Assembly: GCA_029962745.1 (NCBI GenBank)
Contig: CM057159.1
Location: 26,175,803 to 26,239,802, forward strand
Direction of reading: 5' to 3'
Length of the DNA stretch: 64,000 nucleotides
DNA from: Echinometra lucunter
Lineage: Eukaryota > Echinodermata > Echinoidea > Camarodonta > Echinometridae
Shown here: in pieces, positions 1 through 22,556 of the stretch
How positions within the stretch are numbered: the first letter of the stretch is position 1
Layout of the letters: each line of letters starts with the position of its first letter
Made by a program: the position numbers and the translations under genes
Notes under the pieces: generated by a model
Seen by the model: the letters and a program-made list of their open reading frames with translations, nothing else
Database searches by the model: none
What the model was told of the DNA's origin: nothing

Positions 1-332
1 TGCTTTAGCAATAGCAGTGACGGAGATTTTAACCCTTGATATCTTTATGTCAAACAGTGCTTATGTAGTGTTACTAAGCAATTATAACTATACGATGTCT
101 TCTCACTTTTTTTTCCAAAAGTTTTGAGTCTAACCCCCCCCCCCCCCCTTCCCCAGCTCGAACTCCATCTGCTAGCTGCGCTTGCGTCAAACATTACGCA
201 ATAACGACGTAGATGGCAGCATTAAAAATCACGTGAGTTAGCAAGCTAGCTGACGAAGAGTGAGTGGAACAGTCCAGGCGAAAATTCTCTTCGGAAAATC
301 GACAAAAATTTGTTATTCTGCAAGGAGTTAGG
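1..332. other. Upstream region and 5' UTR of ATP6V1B
   Basis: A C-run lies at about 134-148. No TATA box or other core promoter element can be assigned with confidence. The reading frame of the first coding exon is closed by a TGA at 261-263, so translation must begin downstream of it. The transcription start cannot be placed from sequence alone. Confidence 0.4.
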
Positions 333-11430
<11,098 letters not shown>

Positions 11431-14031
11431 CTGCTCCTCTGTGCTATATCAGAGCTCTTTTTATTGGTTATTAGTTAGATGGTTAACTACTCTATCTATT
11501 GAAATCTATGTCTTTTACTTTACTTTTTCCTTTTTTTTGGCAATAAGTATGTGTTCTGGAAGGATTTTGTAATCATGTTTGTGAGTTTTATCTGCATTGT
11601 TCCTCGTCCCTTGCTCCCCCTTGTATTATCCTCACTTTTTCCTGTTTTATGTTGTATTTCAGCTTTTACTTGAAAAGGATATTGGTAAATGGAGAGCAGA
11701 AGACATGTTAAGTATATATTGTAAGAAAAGTACACGCTTAAGTGTTGGATTATCCCAAGTAAAAATATTGCAAAATTCATAAAGCTTTTTCCAAAAATTA
11801 AAGTAAATCTAAATGAAAGCCACTGCTGAGGCACACATGTAATTGAGAGATAGAGCAATAGTATACTAGAATTATCATGTCAGTCAAGTAGAGGAACAAT
11901 CATATGTATTTACTGTGCATAGAATAAGCATGAAAAGAAAGAATATGCCCAAGAAAGGTAGGAAGTGCAGTAAGACAAATTTAAATCAACCATAGATATC
12001 ATATTTCAGCATTACTTTTATTGTTACTCTGTGCATTGTCATAAAATCATTCAACTCATTCTTGTGGAAATGCATTTTACATTGGACAAAGTAAAACTAT
12101 GACACATATTGGCCCTTATATTTATTGTAAAAATTTGTACCATTTGGATGTATGTGTTTAGACTGTAAGTGATCCCACATCCATTGATAAACAATTATTC
12201 ATGATTTCAGTATTTATTTTGTGCAACCTTGTGCTTCAGTGACATTTCAATGAAAATTTATGTTTATGTTGGGCATAATATGCGTCATAGATGTTGAAGA
12301 TATGCGTTATATATTAAGGCATGTATGTTGGTTGGTAAGTGTATGATCAGATATGAGATTAGATTAAATAAAATAGAAATTAGGATCTTTCAAAGGAATG
12401 AAAGATATGAAATCTATATTGTTGCTCTGATATCTTGCAGAAAGATACTATTTCACTGATATTGTGTAAGAATATGATTTATCAAATGAGAATTTTAAGG
12501 AATTATTTTTTCTTCCTTGGTGAACACATTCACAGATTTATGAATTCTAAAGCCACTAAAGCCACAGTTGTTACTGTCACCTGTCAAGCCAAGCTGATGG
12601 GAAAAAAATATGCATATGCCCAAAACTTTATGATATGAAAAGGCAAGTTTTGTATGATATTTGATCTCACTTCTTCATGTGTTCTACCAAGTTGTCATTT
12701 AATCATTTTTTTAAATAACCCATGCAGATAATAGATTAAGTATCCCAATCATTTTGTGAAAATCCTCCTGAGTCCAAGGAACAAAGCTTTGGAACTGTTT
12801 AATTATGAGCATGCGGATTTAGATTTCAGATGCTTTCTTATTAGCAGCAGGAAGTGAATGTGTATCTTGATTTGGATACTGCATACTGTCTATGTTACAT
12901 GGTGTCTGAGATGCTTTCCATTGATTAAACATTCCAGTGACAAAAATCATTCAAACAGTGCCAGTGAATATGGATACTAGATATAAGTTTTATATTCTTC
13001 TTTAAGCTATACGTCTTATTTTCTTCTCTCCTTCTATGCGTGTGATAGCGGGCAATCTAGACTTGATTTTCATGACAATCTTTCTTCTGCATGTACGGTA
13101 TCATTCATAAGTGCTAGGGTAAGAATGGCAAAGTGGTGCTTTGAGCTACATGGCTCATTTTTAATTTCCTTTCTCATACTGCATGCTCACTTCTACATAT
13201 GAGGTATCTCATTCTTCAAAGACAGGTATCACTGGAAATTATATACTGTCTGCTGTAATGGAAATATCCCTTTCGAAAAAAAAAAAACTTGTGTACTTCT
13301 TTTGTGAAAAGAAGAAAGACATTTATGCAATTCATTTTATATTGGTCAATTTATGGTATTGAGTGAATGACCTCCTTTGCTGTTCATAAGTGAACTTGCA
13401 TGAAGGGCCTCCAAAGTGAATAATGTGCATTTTTCACACTCACATGTAATTAGAATCAAATACTGGTACCTGGTAAGCTTTTAAGAATTCTTGCATTCAC
13501 AGAAAATATACAGGAAGTGTTTGAAATGTGATATGATGTTTTCTTTACAGGCCTCTTAAATGCATATCAAAAGGTAGTGGGTATGATTTGTTTGAAAATG
13601 CAACTACTATTAGTAACACTGTACATGTACTGCATTTTCTTTTCTGGTGCATTTTGCGACATTGTAAATTCCTTTGTGTCTGACATCATGCATCAGTGGA
13701 GTGAAAAAAAACCCCCAAAACAAAAACAAAAAACCTGTGAAACTTTGTCACCCAGCTTACTCGAACTCACATTGCAATACTTGGGACTAATTCACAACAG
13801 GATAACACAAAATTAATACTGATGCTCAGTGATAAATATTCAAATCAAGGTCTTGAGAATGTTTTCTTGATTACACCTTTGACCCAGCATTCACATGCTA
13901 CATCTTACGGTATGCATATTTGAAAGAGATGCATGAACAAGTTGTGCAAAAATACTGTTAGTTTAAAAAGTCTGTACATATAGATGTTATGATGATATGG
14001 TTCATAGATGTTATATCAAAATTAATGATGT
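11431..14031 (+). other. ATP6V1B 3' UTR and AT-rich intergenic DNA up to the gap
   Basis: No further coding similarity is visible. The 3' UTR must begin at 11431. An AATAAA at 12367-12372 is one candidate polyadenylation signal, but the true cleavage site cannot be fixed. The rest is unique-looking AT-rich sequence. Confidence 0.55.
12367..12372 (+). promoter_or_regulatory. Candidate polyadenylation signal for ATP6V1B
   Basis: AATAAA about 940 bases downstream of the stop codon. The motif is common in AT-rich DNA, so this is only a candidate. Confidence 0.3.
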
Positions 14032-14531
14032 NNNNNNNNNNNNNNNNNNNNNNNNNNNNNNNNNNNNNNNNNNNNNNNNNNNNNNNNNNNNNNNNNNNNN
14101 NNNNNNNNNNNNNNNNNNNNNNNNNNNNNNNNNNNNNNNNNNNNNNNNNNNNNNNNNNNNNNNNNNNNNNNNNNNNNNNNNNNNNNNNNNNNNNNNNNNN
14201 NNNNNNNNNNNNNNNNNNNNNNNNNNNNNNNNNNNNNNNNNNNNNNNNNNNNNNNNNNNNNNNNNNNNNNNNNNNNNNNNNNNNNNNNNNNNNNNNNNNN
14301 NNNNNNNNNNNNNNNNNNNNNNNNNNNNNNNNNNNNNNNNNNNNNNNNNNNNNNNNNNNNNNNNNNNNNNNNNNNNNNNNNNNNNNNNNNNNNNNNNNNN
14401 NNNNNNNNNNNNNNNNNNNNNNNNNNNNNNNNNNNNNNNNNNNNNNNNNNNNNNNNNNNNNNNNNNNNNNNNNNNNNNNNNNNNNNNNNNNNNNNNNNNN
14501 NNNNNNNNNNNNNNNNNNNNNNNNNNNNNNN
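14032..14531. other. Assembly gap (500 Ns)
   Basis: Exactly 500 Ns, the same length as the second gap, which suggests a fixed-size placeholder. Its right edge falls inside a duplicated module, so the gap probably reflects unresolved repeats. Confidence 0.98.
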
Positions 14532-14667
14532 TAAACCTCGCAGTTAAATGACCTTTACTCTCTAAAGCATCACGTATATCATTGGACCCCCTGCTATTAG
14601 AAGCGAAAGTGGTATCATAATCAATTATACTACCATCAATTTCCAAAATATCATCTAGCAAGCCTGT
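14532..14667 (-). pseudogene. LINE endonuclease fragment (copy A)
   Basis: About 45 residues on the - strand, including LLDDILEIDGSIID and NSRGSNDIRDALESKGHLTA, nearly identical to the start of the fragment ending at 37634 in module B. It is the 5' truncation point of a CR1/jockey-like non-LTR element whose remainder is hidden by the gap. Confidence 0.75.
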
Positions 14668-15657
14668 TCATGAAACCTTAATAAGAATCTTACTAACTAG
14701 TATTTGCCAACTAAGAGGTGTCATTTTGCATGACAATAAGTGTTTTGGATAGGCAAGGTGCTGAAGCCATGGCAAGGATGTAAACACAAATACACCGAAC
14801 CTGCTGAAGTTGAAAGTGAATACTCCTGAAATAAATTTCAAAGCTTCTGGGTCGACTGCTGCAGCTTTTTCCAATAAAAAATTAAGTAGGCCTAGTCTTA
14901 GTTCTATAGGCCTTATGTCATTGTATTTCCCAACAAAAAGGGGTATTGTTTCAATAATGATACGACCTACATATGTGTCATTGTATATGGTATTATGAAT
15001 AATCCGTCAAACTTGCTTCAAATGATTTCATTCGTAATATAAAAATATCGCTATTGTTGATATGTGCAAATTATATCCATTTCCTTTCACATCTCTCTCC
15101 AATATTTGATACATCATTTTCAGGAGATACGTCAGGCTCCTTCAGATTGATGAAATGCAATTTTTATTTAGATATTTCTTTATAACGATACAAACTTAAC
15201 AATTGTTTCCTCTAATATTGCTCTACACTTTTTAGTTTCAAAGCAGACTTATTTACAAACTAGTAAGTTATAGTTGCCCCCCCCCCCCCCCCCGGGTTGC
15301 CCCTCATCAACTATAACTTTGGGAAGGAAGACAATTAGCAACTAAAGTTTTGTGAATAACTTTTTATTAATGGCAAACTTTAGATTAGGAAGCAACTAAG
15401 GAAGAATACACTAGACAACGTCTCCTGAATAATGCCATGCATCTGCATATTATAACGAATCCCCTTTTATCAGTAGTGAGAGCGAATGAATGACTCCGTA
15501 GGTGAAGAAACTTTCCTGTATATTTAAGAGCTGGGGAGTATTAGCAGCCAAATAAACTTTCATGAATAACATTTAGTTAACAAGTAAGCTCAGTAAGCAT
15601 CTAAGGACAATTTTAGTTGCCAACTAGACTTAGTAAGGTTTCACGAATATGGGCCCT
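14663..15657. mobile_element. TIR element (module A copy)
   Basis: About 990 bp bounded by inverted ends: TTCATGAAACCTTAATAAG near 14668 and the inverse of CTTAGTAAGGTTTCACGAA near 15628-15646. Inner arms share the motif TTGCCAACTA. No long ORF, so probably a non-autonomous DNA element. The module B copy (37632-39655) carries two extra insertions. Confidence 0.65.
15265..15319. repeat. C-tract hairpin (module A)
   Basis: A perfect 12-bp stem, AAGTTATAGTTG (15265-15276) with CAACTATAACTT (15308-15319), encloses a C-run. The same hairpin occurs in module B with a shorter C-run (38413-38462). Confidence 0.8.
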
Positions 15658-15665
15658 GGTGAGCT
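15658..15665. repeat. Target-site duplication, left copy (GGTGAGCT)
   Basis: GGTGAGCT flanks the left end of the foldback and recurs at 16759-16766. The unoccupied site in module B (39653-39660) has GGTGAGCT once. Confidence 0.92.
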
Positions 15666-16758
15666 GGCTTATACTACACACTCGGGTCGCGTCGCGGCGC
15701 GGCGCGCTGGAAAACACTCGGATCGCGGCTCACTGAGCCAATTTTTTTTTAATGGTGTCTTCAAATCGGCCTACACGATGGGAAAATTTTATTGAAAATT
15801 CTCAATGTTTTTACAACCCTTTTTCATTGTTGTCTTCAAGGCGGGTTCGAGGGGAAATCTACTACAAAAAAAGACAAGTTGAAAGTTGCTCTTCATTAAC
15901 TGATGGAAAAATAAGAAGGCAAGAATTAGGATTGACAATACGAAAGAAAGAATACTAGGTAGATAAACTGAACTTTAAAGAAAGTGTAAGAATGCAAGGA
16001 AAGGAGTATGACAGAATGGAACGAGTACAAAGATGAACACTGTGGGAAATTAATAAGAGAGGAATACAAAATATTTTTTCCCTTTTAACCTTATATATGT
16101 GTTCTATGTTTCCCACAATACATCTTTTTTTTCTATTTCCATCCATCCTTGTAATTTCTATCCTATTCAGTTTTATTAACAACAAAATTCTACATTTTAT
16201 TTCATCCCTTTATTTACCTTCTGTTTTTCTGTCATGTAGTTTAGAAAAAAAAAAATTATCACTGTTAACCTGGCCAATAAATTCTTTCAATTTTACACTT
16301 TTACTCCTATCATTCTATACTGTTCCTTTCTTTCATTGTTTTGTATTCCTCTCTTATTAATTTCCCACAGTTCATCTTTGCACTCGTTCAATTCTTCCTC
16401 ATTTCCATTCTGTCATACTCCTTTCCTTGCAGTCTTACACTTTCTTTAAAGTTCAGTTTATCTACCTAGTATTCTTTCTTTCGTATTGTCAATCCTAATT
16501 CTTGTCTTCTCATTTTTCCATAGTTAATGAAGAGCAACTTTCAACTTGTCTTTTTTGTAGTAGATTTCCCCTCGAACCCGCCTTGAAGACAACAATGAAA
16601 AAGGGTTGTAAAAACATCGAGAATTTTCAATAAAATTTTCCCATCGTGTAGGCTGATTTGAAGACACCATTAAAAAAAAAAATTGGCTCAGCGAGCCGCG
16701 ACCCGAGTGTTTCCCAGCGCGCCGCGCCACGACGCGACCCGAGTGTTTAGTATAAGCC
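15666..16758. mobile_element. Foldback DNA transposon, about 0.4-kb inverted arms
   Basis: A 1,093-bp element with long inverted arms: left about 15666-16072, right about 16341-16758, with a roughly 270-bp pyrimidine-rich centre. Termini are GGCTTATACTA and its inverse TAGTATAAGCC, followed inward by a CpG-rich block (CTCGGGTCGCG). It is flanked by the 8-bp duplication GGTGAGCT, and module B shows the empty site. No transposase is encoded. Eight-base duplications are typical of hAT and P-like transposases and of foldback elements; the superfamily cannot be set from these termini. Confidence 0.9.
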
Positions 16759-16766
16759 GGTGAGCT
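16759..16766. repeat. Target-site duplication, right copy (GGTGAGCT)
   Basis: Right-hand partner of 15658-15665. Confidence 0.92.
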
Positions 16767-17309
16767 GCACTGAATGAAACCGCTTAAACAATAAACTTGT
16801 CTTTGAGATACCACCCAACATTTCATGTTTTGAATAGAGAAGCTTCTAAATTGACCTCTGGCCCGGGTATTACGTATCGGAAAGGTTCGAACTTTTTGAC
16901 GGACAAAACAGGTAATAGTTGAGGAGGAATCCAGAATGAATCAAAATATTATAGAAAATTGCCCCATTAAGCCCTGATATTGCTTTCACATCAGATCAAA
17001 TGTGCCAAATTTGGTGCTTTTAGACAAAAGTGAACAATTTCTCAGCTACGCCGCTCTACTAACATGACTGATGGGTTTTGATTTTAATTAAGAGTATATT
17101 TATTAAAAACTTGCATGAAGCCGGTTGATTGAATTGTATTTTTTATTTTTACAAATAAAAGGGAAATCATACATGAAGAACAAACATAAATGTCAAAAAC
17201 ATAAACATGAGATAAACAGAACAAGAGTGATTATGTCTACATCAGTAAATTAACAGTATGTTTCAATTTTGGTCATTTCAAGTTCGTCCAAAGAGAAGGA
17301 ATGGAAGTA

Positions 17310-17393
17310 AGAGGAGAAGAAGAAGAAGAAAAAGAAGAAGAAGAAGAAGAAGAAGAAGAAGAAGAAGAAGAAGAAGAAGAAGAAGAAGATTTA
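17310..17393. repeat. (GAA)n tract, module A
   Basis: About 80 bp of GAA repeats. The module B equivalent (40212-40300) has different length and interruptions, as expected for a microsatellite diverging after duplication. Confidence 0.92.
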
Positions 17394-17558
17394 GGGGAAG
17401 GAATTCTCAGCGTCTTAGTTTCACATCTAAAAGCAAAGAAACCAGACAAACTACGGACTAGACGGCAATTACTTCCACTGAAGCTGTTCTATGTCATTAT
17501 TACTTTATTAAATCACCAGTAAGACATATCGATACTTCTTTCGATATGATCTACATGT

Positions 17559-17996
17559 AATTGTTATCCATTCATCATAATCTGTATTGTTATTCATTCA
17601 TTATAATCAGTCTGAGTGTACTTTAAGTTATAAATATTATTTCTGAAGTCATGATCATGAAATAAAAGATGGAGTTGAATGATTTTTGTCTTACTTTTTG
17701 CTGAATTAATTCAGTTAAGAATGCTACAAAATAACAACAACAACAACAATTTTAATACTTGTGTAAAATATCAGTACATATGGAAATACAGTATGAGGAC
17801 CCCAACGAAAACAGCTTTAGCTGAAACGAAAATGAATAAAAGAATAACTTAATTCTGGAACACCTTCTGACCATTGTCATGCTTTTTTGTGCTGGATCGA
17901 GTTTGATAAACTTACTTTAAACTAGAAACAGTGAGATGAGCAGTCCCAGGAATGCAACATTCCGTGTTCTAGAAGTAAGAGGCATGTTCCTAAGCG
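17559..17996. repeat. LINE-flanking direct repeat R1, module A
   Basis: About 440 bp that recurs in the same orientation at 20723-21192 on the other side of the LINE. Shared landmarks: ATAAAAGATGGAGTTGAATG, an (AAC)n run, and GCAACATTC followed by TGTTCTAGAAGTAAGA. Confidence 0.8.
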
Positions 17997-18004
17997 CCGA
18001 AATG

Positions 18005-20450
18005 ATGGCAGAATCATTGCTATCAGAATTTTGTATCAAACAAAATGTTATACCATTCTTAACGTATATGGACCCACCAAATCGTCAGATAAAAATGTTT
18101 TCTATAAAAATATTCGTCTTTTGTTTAAACGAATTATACAAGATGAGGATGTGTTAATCTATGGAGATGACTGGAACTGTGCGCTGAAACCCGCTTTAGA
18201 TACACGGGGAGTATCTCATTTATGTTAACCTAATATGAATCTTGTGAAATTTATTCAACAAAATAAACTCATAGATGTTTGGCGAAAAATGTACCCAACA
18301 AAAAGACAATTTACTGGGCGTCAGTCGTCGTTTGGTATTTTTTCAGGGTTAGACTTGGCTTATTTCTTCTTCTTTGTATTATTCGATACACAGTACAGAT
18401 ATTCGTCCAGCACTTAAGTGCGATCATAATGCTGTATCACTGTAAGTAAAGGTAAGTAGTTTCTCTCGAGACAAAGGATATTGGAAATTGAACAATTCCT
18501 TGCTCCAAGATGAGATATTTAAATAAAATTTAAAATTCGTAATCATGAATGTGAAATTACAATATGCGCTCCAAAGCTCAAAAGTGAAATGGGAACTTTG
18601 TAAAATTAAGATAAAATAATTTGCTATCAAATACTCTTAAGAAAAACAAAATCAACAAAATCAAAACTTAAACAACTGCAGAACAAATTAAATGAATGTC
18701 TGTTAAAGTTGATGAAAACCCAACAAATGATGATATTCAGGAAATGGAAGATACTAAAAATAAGCTTGATAAACTATATGTATACAAATGTAAAGGTGCC
18801 TATGTTAGAGCCAGAGAAATGTGATTAGAACATGGGGGATAAGTCAACAAAATATTTTTGAAAAGGGAATTTGTTAATGGTAAGAAAAAGGAAATGGACT
18901 CGGTAACATACGAAGGCAAAACTGTTATGACTCCGAATGAAGTTTATATTGTTACTACTGACTATGACAGAAAATTGTACTCGCCAAATGAAAATATTTG
19001 TATTGACGATGTTGGAACTAATTTCAAGAACACAGAGTTAAAACAATTAAATAAAAACGGCTCACTTAGTTGTGAAGGTCCTTTAACAGAAAAGGAATGT
19101 TATCAAGCCATTGTATCAATGAAGAATAATAAATCACCCGGCGGAGATGGGTTAAGTGCAAAGTTTTTATAAATGTTTTAGGAATGACATGAAAGATATA
19201 TTAGTTCAAAGTTTAAATTAAGCATACGAAAAGGGAGAGTTATCAGATGGTCAAAACAAGCAATACTTACGTTGTTATACAAAAAGGGCGATAGGAAAAA
19301 TTTGATAATTGGAGGCCCATTTCTTTATTAAATACAGACTACAAAATAATAGCAAGGGTTCTGTCTAATCGGTTGCAGAAAGTTGTTCATACTATAGTTT
19401 CTTTTGATCAAACTGGTTACATAAAAGGTCGCTCTGCTTCCGAAAATTTAAGATTGGTTCAGGATGTAATCGGTTATTGCAATACAATGGAAAAGAATGG
19501 AATCATACTATTTTTAGATTTCAAAAAGGCCTTTGATTGTGTTAGTCATATCTTTCTTTTTGAAACTTTGACAGGTTTAATTTTAAAGAGTAATTTATTA
19601 AGTGGGTCAAGGTGTTGTATAAAAGAGCTCAAGGTAAAATCATTGATAATGGATGGATTTCACAACCCTTTGATATAAACAGAGGTGTTAGACAAGGATA
19701 CCATCTATCGACTTTACTGTTTGTTTTAGTTGTAGAAGTGATGGCAACACGAATAAGATCCAATGTAAACATCAGTGGTATACGTGTGCCCATGACAGAA
19801 TCACCCTATGAATATAATTTAAAGATTTCTCAGCTAGCTGATGATACGACCTTATTCGTGACTCTGTGCATTCAGGTGATCTTGCCATGAATGAAATAAT
19901 TTTGTATGGAAAAACTGCTGGATTAGAGTTAAATTTGGGAAAAATACAAATGATGTCTTTAAATATTGATGTTCCTACAACAAAATGTGCTAACAAATTA
20001 TCATGGTCAGATGAACCTATAAAATATCTTGATGTTGTATTATGTAAAGATATCAATAAGTTCAATGATTTCAACTGGTCGGTTAAAATTGACAAAATAA
20101 AACATATCATTAGCTTATGGAAAATAAGAAACTTAACATATTTTGGCAAGATAGTAGTTATAAAAATGTTACTTATATCACAGTTAATATATCTCGGCTC
20201 ATGTTATATGATTCCTTATAAATATGAAAAAGAATTAAACAAATTACTTTACTCCTTTTTATGAAATTCAAGAAGGGAAAAGGTTAAAAGAAACGTTCTT
20301 AACCTTCCAACATATGAAGGTGGTCTTGGAATGATAGATCTGAATGCTAGATTTAAATCACTGAGACTTTCCTTGTTGTCAGAATTGTTAGATAATAGTG
20401 CATCCAAACCATGGAAATATTTCAGCCTCTTCTGGTTAAATAAATTAGAT
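18005..20450 (+). pseudogene. Decayed L1/Tx1-like LINE (module A)
   Basis: A non-LTR retrotransposon remnant in + orientation, split by several frameshifts and stops. The endonuclease C-terminal half is visible first (NVYGPTKSSDKN, GDDWNC, then VWRKMYPTKRQFT). The reverse transcriptase follows: NKSPGGDGLSAKF, RPISL, LFLDFKKAFDCV (motif A), GVRQGYHLSTLLF (motif B, where the usual C-P after RQG is Y-H), QLADDTTLF (motif C, catalytic Asp pair kept), and a C-terminal part with YKYEKELNKLLYSFL. The 5' part is missing. The damage shared with module B shows it was already dead before the module was duplicated. Confidence 0.9.
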
Positions 20451-20722
20451 AGATAGATTAGATAGATTGAATTTAAAAAAGATCTTTTGGAAAATGTAAA
20501 ATACCTCAAAGAAGAAAAAAATTACTAAAAATCTCAGAGAAAAAGTATGCAAGATTAACGAAATTTTGAAGAAGATTTAGTTTACAAAGTTTGAAGACAT
20601 GTATTATCTTATATTTTTCACGAATCTGTTCTGTTATGTAAATAACAAAACAAAACAAAAAAGTTAGGTAAACTATGTAATATTATTGAGTTGTTTTATA
20701 TAATAAAATACTGCCATAAAAA

Positions 20723-21192
20723 AATTGTTACCCATTCATTATAATCTGTATCGTTATTCATTCATTATAATCAGTTTGAATGTACTATGAGTTATAATTA
20801 TTATTTCTGAAGGCTGTATAAGTTTCTTTGTATTCTGATATGTTATGATCATCAAATAAAAGTTGGAGTTGAATGATTTTTGTCTTACTTTTTGCTGAAT
20901 TAATTCAGTTAAGAATGCTATAAAACAACAACAACAACAAATCTTAATACTTGTGCAAAATATCGTTTAAATACATACGGAAATAGAGTATGAGGACCCC
21001 AACGAAAACAGCTTTAGCTGAAACGAAAATGAATGAAAGAATAACTTAATTCATGAAAACCTTCTGACCATTGTCATGCTTTTTGTGCTGGTTCGAGTTT
21101 GATAAACTTACTAGAAAGCAGGCACAGTGAGATGAGCAGTCCCAGAAATGCAACATTCGGTGTTCTAGAAGTAAGAGACATGTTCCTAAGTG
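20723..21192. repeat. LINE-flanking direct repeat R2, module A
   Basis: Second copy of the roughly 450-bp flanking repeat, with an extra stretch (GTATAAGTTTCTTTGTATTC) absent from R1. Confidence 0.8.
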
Positions 21193-21399
21193 TCGTGTGC
21201 TTCATCAATAAAACAGTCCTCAGAGTTGTTCTAGTCCATGTACACAGTCAACCAGTGTTTGTTAGAAAATGATTTCAGATTTCGATATACTCATCACACA
21301 TACATAGATGAAAACCTTTTTGACGGTTGGTTGACTCAGTCGAGTCTTTAGATGCCGCTCTTCAATTCTGTCCCGTCAATTTAAGCGTTGACTGTTAGG

Positions 21400-22556
21400 C
21401 ATGAGAATCGGCTTTATCAACGAGTTCAATGCTCCGTACATTATACGGTTAAAAGCGGATCCTTCAAGATCTTCATTTTCCGTCTTAAACAGTGACTTAG
21501 GAGGAGGGGTTTGGGGCCAAAGGCGCCGGAAGAGGGGTGGGCGGGGCAGGGAGGGGCGTTCGCCCCTCCATCCCAAAAGTGGAGGGGCAATACGCATTTT
21601 CGCCCATCAACCGCCCCCCCCCCCCAAAAAAAAAGGGGGAGAGTAAGAAGAAGAAGAATAACTTAAAAGTAGGAAAAAAAAATAAAATGTATGAGCTTAT
21701 ACTTGTTCATATTAACTTTCATAAGGTAATGTATATATCAGTTTTAAGTTTTGGCTGCACGCTTCACGCTCGAACAGATTATCTCAGTTTGCATTCCGAC
21801 AGTTGAAGCTTTCCGTGGGCTAACGCTACAGAAAATCATATCAATAGGCCATTACTAGGCCTATTAAAGTGATAACTTTAAGCTAGTATTGCTTGCCATA
21901 CCAACTTTAATCACAGGAGTGGTGGGTCTGCAGCGTAGCCGCCGGAAGTAACAGTGGGCAGTCGACCCCAAAACGAAATGGTGTGGGGCCAAAACGCATT
22001 TTTGCCCCCATAGCGCCCCGCCCCCCTCCAAAAAAAAAAAAAAAGTAAAACAAAGCAGGGCCCGCGGGGATGGTTCGTGCAGCCAGAGGGCTGAGCTGCA
22101 GCAAACTGTGTTTGGGGCCGGGGCGATTTTTTTTTTCCCCCTGAATCTTTGGGACTTCATCACATGTATATTCATAACTTGCATCTTCGGAATAAGAGTA
22201 CGCATGCGCGTGGACTTGTGTCAGACGATGACTGATGAGCGTGCATGAGATATGAGAGAGAGTGCATGGCCACGTAAGCTGTCTTTTCATTCGACTAGGT
22301 TCTATAGCTCTTCGAGACTGAGCTAAGTAAGCCTGTGCTGTGGCCAAGGTACAGTAAAGTTAATTAGGTTTTATTGTTTGACCCATGAAAAGCTAACAGT
22401 AAAACAAACTAACAAACAAATAAACCTCCCAAACCCAAAGTTCCTCAAGCCTCAATCATGCACACATTTACATTCAGAGAAAGCCACAACCCTAGGAATA
22501 TTCATATCTAGCCCCAAAGGTTCAGGGGAAAAAAATCGCGGGCCGGGGGCCCACTC
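21400..22556. repeat. GC-rich hairpin and polyC/polyA module A
   Basis: Two related GC-rich segments (about 21500-21650 and 21920-22070) each contain a C-run followed by an A-run, together with GGGGC and AACGCATTTTTGCCCC or a variant. Open frames here (Pro/Gly-rich) come from base composition. No gene is recognised. Also present at 43925-45115. Confidence 0.6.

Larger units (their letters stand above)
14533..22556. repeat. Duplicated module A (direct repeat of module B)
   Basis: Aligns collinearly with 37501-45115 at high but imperfect identity. Shared order: end of a - strand LINE endonuclease fragment, a TIR element with a C-tract hairpin, unique sequence, a GAA tract, an L1/Tx1-like LINE flanked by about 450-bp repeats, then GC-rich hairpin sequence. 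A alone carries the foldback at 15666-16758. It starts directly at the gap, so its real left end is unknown. Confidence 0.9.

Noticed and set aside
264..332. Upstream extension of ATP6V1B exon 1
   Set aside because: It would need a GTG start directly after an in-frame TGA; the first ATG at 333 gives the family-like N-terminus.
13989..14661. Long open frames through runs of X
   Set aside because: They are produced by the N gaps (also at 45027-45794).
17559..21192. LTR retrotransposon with R1/R2 as LTRs
   Set aside because: The enclosed protein is an endonuclease plus L1/Tx1-type reverse transcriptase with no gag, protease or integrase; R ends lack TG...CA structure.
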